Below the pieces are notes generated by a model, which saw only the letters and a program-made list of their open reading frames with translations, made no database searches and was not told where the DNA came from. Both the position numbers and the translations under genes were made by a program. From Bacteroidales bacterium (GTDB lineage: Bacteria; Bacteroidota; Bacteroidia; Bacteroidales; JAQUTK01), in NCBI GenBank assembly GCA_028709785.1, contig JAQUTK010000022.1:1-60275 (forward strand): a DNA stretch of 60,275 nucleotides, written 5' to 3'. Positions within the stretch are counted from its first letter, which is position 1. Every line of letters starts with the position of its first letter. Shown here in pieces: positions 54,561 to 60,275 of this stretch.

Positions 54561-56579
54561 TCATTTATCTGTTTTGTTGCTGAATTTTACTGAATCAAAT
54601 TGAACTGTCGTCGTACGTGTTTCAATTCCGGATGCAACGACAATACCGATTGTGGCGGCATTTGCTTTCCATGCGACAGTTCCCGCCTCGTGCCAGTCTG
54701 TACCGTTTTCGGAGACTGCTGCCGTTAATTTACCATTCTTCAAAGCCATTCTCAACCAATATTCGCCGGTCAAACGACCAAAAGTCACTGTAGGTGTTTT
54801 CAGTGAGCAGACAAAAGTATCTATATATCCTTTGCTGCTGCCAGTCATCTGCGAAAGCTGGTGAACCTGCCAGTCCGGTGCCTCGATCTCTTTCGTCTTT
54901 TCGGGACGAATGAGTAAAGCTGCCCACTTTCCCTGAGCGTTTAATGTTTGACGCACCATCAGTCCAAAAGATGAAAATTGTGAGCTCAGCTGCGGCACAA
55001 AGCGGATAGTAAGAGAACCCTGAGCGGACAAGGTACGGTATACATAGTGATAACTGCTGTTGACACTATCCATACCCATTCCCGTGCCTTCAATGGTAAA
55101 CAGTTGGCCGTCATACGCAACGCTCCCTTTTTGCCTGACATCACCGATTGTCTGCTCTTTCCACAGATTGGGCAAACCGCAGGTCATGGAGGTAGGGTAA
55201 GCATCAGCACTCGTGCCGTATTGATTTTGAGCAGCAATGGTATAATAATAGGTCGCCCCTGCTTTTATTTTACTATCTGTAAAATTCGAGACAGAAGCAG
55301 CACCGATAACCGTAAACGCTCCGTTTTTACTTTCGGCACGCTTTATGACATAACTCGTTGCACCGACCGAAGCCACCCACCGCAACGAAACAGCTTCTGC
55401 TGCACCTGTGGCGATAATACCGCTGGGAGCAACCGGTGCAGTTGCAGTCGTTTCTATTTTTTCTGACTGTAGAGATTGCGCAAAATAGAGCGTTCCGTAT
55501 CCCGGATGATCCCCACCGCCGGGGCCTTCCGGACGAATCTTCGCAACTGCCTGAGAGACAAACGGCGCTTTCAATTTCATTCGGTTCACATAGTGGTTAT
55601 AGATTTGCTCGTAAACGGCACGGAGACGATTGCGGGAAACTTGTGAAATGACCGTATGCTTGTACTTGCCGGTTCGATCCAACCACGGCACAAAAGGCAC
55701 ATCGTCATTGCCAAGATTAAATTTAGCGACATATTCAAAGCCTTTCAGCAGTCGGTTATGCTCATACCCGTATAAATCGAGTCCCTGATGCCAGGCAATT
55801 TCCGAACACTCGGCGAGCATGGCAATACCCAGTTGCGTATGTGCCTGATCACGTCCACTCTCCTGTATTTGCCCCTCTTCATTGATAATGTAATGAGTAA
55901 GGCTACCGTCTCCACCACCATCTTCATAGTACCGTAATGCTCGTTCAAAAATATCCCTGTCGTTACAAAAAATGCCTATTGCCATCATTGTTTTGATAGC
56001 CGCCGCATCCCAGTTACCATTGGCGAACGGAGCAAAATCTTTGATTACCGGATAAATAACCTCTCTGAAATGTTGTTCAGTCTGAAGGATATCCTTTTCG
56101 TCCCAACCGGCATTGGTATAGCGTATGATTTCAGCGGCATTCACCATCTTAAATGGACCTAAACCCGCCATCAACACCGCATCGCGTCCCGTGATAGATT
56201 TCAGCGTGGACGACCATGCATTGAGTATTTCAATGGCTTTATCGGCATACTCCTTGTTGCCAGTCAGGCACCACATAATCGCGTTTTGATGGGCGGCATT
56301 GGCATCCGAATCATACTCTTTCTGCCCCACAGTAGGATTGCGGCCTACCATCGCCAATGGGCCCCGCATCTTGTAGACAGATTGTGACGCCGGATCCTGA
56401 ATAAATTTCAGATAGCCCGAATAGATCGGCATCTGTTTTTGAATAAGAGCAACCTTCATTCGTTCCATATCTTCCTTGCTATGCAGTAAGCCGGGATGGA
56501 TAAACGTTTGCGCCGGTATGGCAAACGGAGCGATAAAAAAGAATAACAGGACAATCGTCTTCAATTTTTGCATAATCAA
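54561..56579 (-). CDS. Alginate-lyase-like polysaccharide lyase with fibronectin type III domain
   Basis: 672 residues with a signal peptide (cut near AIPAQ). Residues about 30-380 form an alpha/alpha barrel of the alginate_lyase type, with NGNWDAAAIKTMMAIGIF (about residues 208-225) and the catalytic-type ESGRDQAHTQLGIAML (about 261-276). A fibronectin type III-like domain follows (APSGIIATGAAEAVSLRW...), then a C-terminal beta-sandwich (about 480-672, LamG/DUF1349-like). It probably cleaves uronic-acid polysaccharides by beta-elimination in the periplasm or outside. An internal ATG two codons on is also possible. It is flanked on both sides by hydrolases with gaps under 10 nt. Confidence 0.82.
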   Translation of the reverse strand: MIMQKLKTIVLLFFFIAPFAIPAQTFIHPGLLHSKEDMERMKVALIQKQMPIYSGYLKFIQDPASQSVYKMRGPLAMVGRNPTVGQKEYDSDANAAHQNAIMWCLTGNKEYADKAIEILNAWSSTLKSITGRDAVLMAGLGPFKMVNAAEIIRYTNAGWDEKDILQTEQHFREVIYPVIKDFAPFANGNWDAAAIKTMMAIGIFCNDRDIFERALRYYEDGGGDGSLTHYIINEEGQIQESGRDQAHTQLGIAMLAECSEIAWHQGLDLYGYEHNRLLKGFEYVAKFNLGNDDVPFVPWLDRTGKYKHTVISQVSRNRLRAVYEQIYNHYVNRMKLKAPFVSQAVAKIRPEGPGGGDHPGYGTLYFAQSLQSEKIETTATAPVAPSGIIATGAAEAVSLRWVASVGATSYVIKRAESKNGAFTVIGAASVSNFTDSKIKAGATYYYTIAAQNQYGTSADAYPTSMTCGLPNLWKEQTIGDVRQKGSVAYDGQLFTIEGTGMGMDSVNSSYHYVYRTLSAQGSLTIRFVPQLSSQFSSFGLMVRQTLNAQGKWAALLIRPEKTKEIEAPDWQVHQLSQMTGSSKGYIDTFVCSLKTPTVTFGRLTGEYWLRMALKNGKLTAAVSENGTDWHEAGTVAWKANAATIGIVVASGIETRTTTVQFDSVKFSNKTDK

Positions 56580-56588
56580 TACTCTACT

Positions 56589-58199
56589 TTATTTTGTTAT
56601 ATAAAAACTCCGTGCAACCGGGGTTGCTGATTTCACTCTTGGTTCAGATGAACGTCCATATTGCCACGCAACAACGGTTACTTTTAGAGGAAACTTAGCC
56701 CTTGGCGGAATGGCGGTCAAAACCAATTTCCCGTTTTTCACTTCCGCCGTCCCCTCCTGCACGTAATAATAAACGGGCATTCCACTTGTGGCTGTCGCAT
56801 GCAAATCTACTGATTTAATCCGTTGGTTGATTGTTGGTATAGAGTCAAAACGAATGATTTGTTCTATTCCCTCTTTGTTTGGATATGGAATATGAATATA
56901 CATTTGCTGCACAGCACTTTTATAGATAGCATCGCCATCATTAGCCAGTACTAAACACATATCTGCTGTACGCTTCACATTATTCAATCCCATACGATAA
57001 AACCGAACAGTAAATGTAGTATCATTTAGTTTTTCTACAGGACCACAAATACGAGAGATAACCGACTTTGTTGCGCTATGATTATTTACTCTTTGGGTAT
57101 GTAAACTATCGGTAAATGCCGGTGAAAGATGAAATGTAAGTCCATCAGCTTCCGGTTCAAAGTTTCCAAGATAGCGAGCGAAGTGATTCTGATTATACTC
57201 CAATAGTTTATTATTTTGCACGTAACCGAGATACTGTTCTTTCTTGCCTCTCTGGCGAGAATAAATAGCTTCCGTTTTCATCGCTATATCTTTGTCGAAA
57301 TACCAAAAGGCACTATCCTTATTACCCACATACAAATTGTAAGGTGCAGCTTTTGCTTCCGGCAATCGATCTTTATGCCAGCGGTTAGCTAACCAGCCCT
57401 TTTCCGGGTTAACAGCAATCAATTTTGTAGGTTGATCCATAGCGCTTGTTTTCGGAAGCCGATATTTCACTGCCTTTTCAATAAACAAGCCTACGTATTC
57501 AACCAATTGCTCCGAATAATCGAAATGTCCACGACCCGCATCGCACAAAAACGAAATACATGATTTCACATTTGCCTTTTTATACTTTAATCCCGGCTCA
57601 ACCCGATCTTCCCACCATTCATATTCCCCTTCAACCATCAAACCAGGAATACCATCGATGTTCAGTTTACTCCAATCGAGGTTCGGACGACCATATCCGG
57701 TTAGATTCGTGGAAGGTGCATCACCGTGTATGGACAAAACCGCCAACGTCCGTTCCTTATTTTGTGCCGCAAAGTTCCAGGGGAAAGTAGCCATAGCCGA
57801 ATGCCCCATCGGTATAACCGGGGCATATTTTAATTCGGTATAACCCGAAACGGCAGCCAACGAATCCAGCATTTGGTCGAAAGTAGCCTGAATATTAGTT
57901 TTCGGATCCCAAACCTGATCCAGTCCGGGCGTAATCCATATTTCGGCAATACCCAACGCAGCCATTTTTTTTCGAAAGCCGGAATGCTCCAGAATACCTT
58001 CTTCCAACATGTTATGCTGCCCAACAATAACGGCACGTACCTGTTTGCAATTTTCCGGGATCCACAAGAAAGCACGCGGATTGTCATTCGTCTCCGAAGA
58101 AACTACGTTATGGATATTCACCGACCACTGCCACACCGCTGCTTTTAGCGTTACAGTTAGAGAAAGCAATAACAGCAAACACAACCTTTTCAAATTCAT
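56589..58199 (-). CDS. Secreted alpha/beta-hydrolase-like protein of a glycan-degrading operon
   Basis: 536 residues with a signal peptide (cut near LKAAV). The first half resembles an alpha/beta hydrolase: the elbow is PMGHSAMATFPWN (G-H-S-A-M, nucleophile Ser at about residue 134), and GRGHFDYSE (about 221) may supply His. The second half is beta-rich with no motif I recognise. It could be a glycan esterase working with the following lyase and GH28-like protein, which start 9 and about 2,000 nt further on. It heads this minus-strand operon. No promoter box with TAnnTTTG is evident upstream. Confidence 0.72.
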   Translation of the reverse strand: MNLKRLCLLLLLSLTVTLKAAVWQWSVNIHNVVSSETNDNPRAFLWIPENCKQVRAVIVGQHNMLEEGILEHSGFRKKMAALGIAEIWITPGLDQVWDPKTNIQATFDQMLDSLAAVSGYTELKYAPVIPMGHSAMATFPWNFAAQNKERTLAVLSIHGDAPSTNLTGYGRPNLDWSKLNIDGIPGLMVEGEYEWWEDRVEPGLKYKKANVKSCISFLCDAGRGHFDYSEQLVEYVGLFIEKAVKYRLPKTSAMDQPTKLIAVNPEKGWLANRWHKDRLPEAKAAPYNLYVGNKDSAFWYFDKDIAMKTEAIYSRQRGKKEQYLGYVQNNKLLEYNQNHFARYLGNFEPEADGLTFHLSPAFTDSLHTQRVNNHSATKSVISRICGPVEKLNDTTFTVRFYRMGLNNVKRTADMCLVLANDGDAIYKSAVQQMYIHIPYPNKEGIEQIIRFDSIPTINQRIKSVDLHATATSGMPVYYYVQEGTAEVKNGKLVLTAIPPRAKFPLKVTVVAWQYGRSSEPRVKSATPVARSFYITK

Positions 58200-58496
58200 A
58201 ATTCACACCTGGTAAAGTCAACTAAAACACACTTTAAAAAGCTTCTTTGGAGAAATCTACTCTATATATACGAACAGAAAAGAAAAACACTTAATTCAAA
58301 GCCGGATTTTTTTTTTGTGTAATTCTATAGGGTAATTGAGTTTCCATGATAAATGATTAAAAACTTTTGTTTAAATTCGCAGTCAACAAAGTAAAGATAC
58401 GCACAAAATGAACAAAGAAGTACTATTTATATGATGTAGAGAAGAATTTTCAAATCGGAAGATTTTACGATCGACTAATTACAAAAAAGAATCACT
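58200..58496. other. Divergent gap between the esterase-like gene and the VOC gene
   Basis: 297 bp of AT-rich DNA holding the promoters of both divergent transcripts. I find no perfect TAnnTTTG box on either strand and no repeat of interest. Confidence 0.4.
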
Positions 58497-58904
58497 ATGA
58501 AATTCAACGACTTATCAATCACTTTCCACACAGACAAAATTAAAGAGAGCGTAGACTTTTATGTCCGCCATTTTGATGCAAAAGTAACGTTCGACTGCGA
58601 ATGGTATGTCACCATTCAATTTCAAAGCGATGTGAATCCATATATCTTCATTTCGTTTATGAAACCCGAGTATGGGGTGGCGGGAGTAATATTCTCAGGT
58701 GGATTGACTTTGAACCTGAATGTAGCCGATGTGGATGCTGAATACGCAAAGATGCAGCAAGAAGGAATTGCTTTCATCGAGGAAATTGCCGACCACGAAT
58801 GGGGCGATCGCGCATTTTCTGTAAAAGACCCGCTAGGCAATGTATTGTATATTTATTCACCCCGTTCAATAAGTGCTGAATATCAGAAAGCAGTAAAAGA
58901 GTAA
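58497..58904 (+). CDS. VOC (glyoxalase-like) family protein
   Basis: 135 residues. Two beta-alpha-beta-beta-beta units are visible: DLSITFHTDKIKESVDFYVRHF and the second half ending EWGDRAFSVKDPLGNVLYIYSP, the classic vicinal oxygen chelate pattern with DPxGN. Metal ligands would be His and Glu near the starts and ends of strands. VOC proteins range from glyoxalases to antibiotic-binding proteins; the specific role is not readable. It is monocistronic. Confidence 0.85.
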   Translation: MKFNDLSITFHTDKIKESVDFYVRHFDAKVTFDCEWYVTIQFQSDVNPYIFISFMKPEYGVAGVIFSGGLTLNLNVADVDAEYAKMQQEGIAFIEEIADHEWGDRAFSVKDPLGNVLYIYSPRSISAEYQKAVKE

Positions 58905-58981
58905 TAAAGTTTGTTGGTTTGCCCTCTCTGTTGTTTTTTCGAATTTCGAATTTAAGATCAGAGAAAAATATTATTTATCGA

Positions 58982-59290
58982 CACCATCTACACCATGGAC
59001 TGCCTCTCAGTATGCTGTGTGGCATGTCGATCTCCTCAGAAAATATTTGCTCGGCACAAATTGAATACAATTTTATTTGCTAAAAGGCCCTTTTTGTATA
59101 CATTCTTCATTGCCGGGCAGCTAATAATGTGGTAACAAATCACATGATATCTTCTGTTTTCAAGCGAAACTGTATCAAAAAGGGGCAATAGCAATTTTTT
59201 TTGTAAGCAATATGTGAGCGAGCAAGTAAGATCGAAACAAGTCATATTGCTCTACAGTGTGCTGAGAGGCATGGCTTGGTTGACTTGGTG
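58982..59290. repeat. Long imperfect palindrome in module B
   Basis: The left arm (58982 to about 59110) and right arm (about 59161-59290) are inverted, roughly 60-70% matching copies of one sequence. Shared landmarks on the left arm are CCTCTCAG, GCTCG, and CCCTTTTTG, with inverted counterparts on the right. The right arm is the version shared with module A (29337 to about 29444); module A has only that one arm. The element could form a long hairpin RNA or be a remnant of an inverted duplication. Confidence 0.7.
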
Positions 59291-59386
59291 CATTGAAATG
59301 AAGGTATCTCGCCATTCTGAAAGTAAAAATAAAAAAAAAAAATAACCACGGGAAATTACCCTAAAACGGCTGTCCCTTAACCCTTT

Positions 59387-59542
59387 GTCATTTCGAACCC
59401 CCCGTTTTTCACTAATGGACCCCCTTTACTGTCAAAAAGGGCAACCCCATTCGTCCAAAATGGCCACCCTGTTCGTCAAGAACGCCTCCCCCTTACCGTC
59501 AAGAACGGCCCCTTTGCCGTCATTGCGGGCTTGACCCGCAAT
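59387..59542 (+). repeat. Degenerate ~22-bp repeats ending in a GC-rich hairpin, module B
   Basis: Units beginning GTC start at 59387, then 59431, 59453, 59475, 59498 and 59519, giving steps of 44, 22, 22, 23 and 21 nt. Cores are C-rich and vary. The last unit includes the hairpin ATTGCGGG-CTTGA-CCCGCAAT (59522-59542). Module A has the same hairpin and a shorter, less regular set. Sequences like this hairpin occur as scattered extragenic repeats in bacterial genomes. Confidence 0.6.
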
Positions 59543-59689
59543 CTCCTCTTAAAAGCAACCATGAGCAATAATCGTTTAACACCAGGTCGTTTGGTGCCCG
59601 TAAATCAACCAGAAGAAAAAGTCTGTTGATCAGGAAAGCAAATTAGCCCAGACCTGAAGATAAAAGCCAGCATCAAGGATGCATTAGTT

Positions 59690-59769
59690 ATCTTGTGTCA
59701 CAAAATAGCTGTATTGTGGCACGAGACAGCTATTTTGTGGCACAAGATAACTATTCCGTGCTTCAAGAT
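59690..59769 (+). repeat. Array B: four 17-bp palindromes at 21-bp period upstream of HU-like copy B
   Basis: Units lie at 59690-59706, 59711-59727, 59732-59748 and 59753-59769. The core is TTGTG-N-CACAA (for example ATCTTGTGTCACAAAAT), with exact 4-bp spacers (AGCT, AGCT, AACT). The count, length, spacing and the 63-nt distance to the ATG are identical to array A, but the palindrome is different; only the last unit (CGTGCTT) resembles its counterpart. A possible -7 box TATCTTTA follows. Confidence 0.9.
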
Positions 59770-59832
59770 GAAGAATGTGCTTGGAAATGATTATCTTTAC
59801 ATCCTGACAAAGAAAACTTTAATACCTACAAG

Positions 59833-60275
59833 ATGGCAAAATATATCAAGCAAGAAATGTCTGACTTTCAAGGCACCGGCGAAAACAAGTGCTTTTATCG
59901 GCTACAGACAAGTGGTAATCTTAGTCCCAAAGAGCTGATTAACCGTATTGCTCAATCCGGTTCAGGATTGAGTGAGGGTACTGTGTCACACGTACTTCAA
60001 TCACTGACCCGTGAAATGGCAAGAGCAATGGCAGACGGCTATAGCGTTTCTGTCGATGGTCTCGGTATATTCAAGGCATCGATAGGTGTTCGTGAAGATA
60101 AGGAGATGGACACCATTGATGGAGAAGAACCCAAACACAATGCCACCAGTTTGCAAGTAACCGGCATCAATTATAGAGCAGACAAACATTTAATCAGCGA
60201 TACAGATTCGCATTGCCATCTTACACGTGGTGAAGTGCGCAAACTTTGTCGTTCCCCTTATACGAAAGAGGAGCG
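59833..60275 (+). CDS. HU-related DNA-binding protein (copy B), 3' end missing
   Basis: The gene runs off the right edge; 147 complete codons are visible from ATG 59833. The protein is about 88% identical to copy A at 28.2 kb (18 differences in 148 positions) and begins MAKYIKQEMSDFQGTGENKC. The HU-like part is complete (VSHVLQSLTREMARAMADGY, VDGLGIFKASIG). The C-terminal winged-helix-like domain, if present, lies outside the window. It points away from copy A. The 63-nt leader after the palindrome array is nearly the same as in copy A. Confidence 0.85.
   Translation, partial: MAKYIKQEMSDFQGTGENKCFYRLQTSGNLSPKELINRIAQSGSGLSEGTVSHVLQSLTREMARAMADGYSVSVDGLGIFKASIGVREDKEMDTIDGEEPKHNATSLQVTGINYRADKHLISDTDSHCHLTRGEVRKLCRSPYTKEE

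Overview
The window looks like chromosomal DNA of a Bacteroidales bacterium, most likely Parabacteroides or a close relative. The evidence is the promoter style (TTTG, then 19-20 nt, then TAnnTTTG), the near absence of Shine-Dalgarno sequences, and the gene families present: GH97, GH125, PCMD lipoproteins, PorT-like barrels, FucR/FucI, and an HU-related DNA-binding protein. The genus is an inference; no rRNA is present.

Layout. 1-10 kb is mostly core genome: the end of an M16 peptidase-like protein, a family 2 glycosyltransferase, an unidentified structured RNA with its own promoter and terminator, tRNA-Gly(CCC), a MarR-controlled P-type ATPase, folC, and a shortened fucose operon (fucR-fucI). 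10.3-26.3 kb is a Wzx/Wzy-type surface polysaccharide locus in two converging halves. The plus-strand half carries licD, a Wza-like exporter, a Wzz-like protein, a Wzy-like polymerase, a GT4, an epimerase, a WecG-type GT26 and a WcaJ-type initiating transferase. It ends at tRNA-Arg(TCT). The minus-strand half is visibly AT-rich and carries a pyruvyl transferase, an Fe-S F420-type protein, the flippase and a GT4. A complete IS4-family element with perfect 23-bp ends and a 6-bp target duplication follows.

28.2-29.5 kb and 59.0-60.3 kb hold two copies of one module in opposite orientation: a gene for an HU-like protein (in the complete copy fused to a probable winged-helix domain) preceded by exactly four 17-bp palindromes at a 21-bp period, a GC-rich hairpin and a conserved non-coding element. 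Proteins and flanks are about 88% alike, but the palindrome sequence has changed in all four repeats together. This is the most unusual system in the window.

29.5-40.4 kb is again mostly core: nnrD, a POT transporter, the hpt-adk-obgE cluster, GH125, GH97, and a small sugar-phosphate transferase with a DegT-family aminotransferase. 40.6-47.1 kb encodes envelope proteins: two lipoproteins, a PAP2 phosphatase with a probable beta-barrel tail, a PorT-like barrel, and a beta-lactamase-like/alpha-beta hydrolase fusion. 47.1-58.2 kb on the minus strand is a carbohydrate-degrading region (GH31, carboxylesterase, GH28-like, alginate-lyase-like, esterase-like), interrupted by a small Cys-rich protein and an Fpg/Nei glycosylase. 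It has no SusC/SusD pair and no PUL regulator in view.
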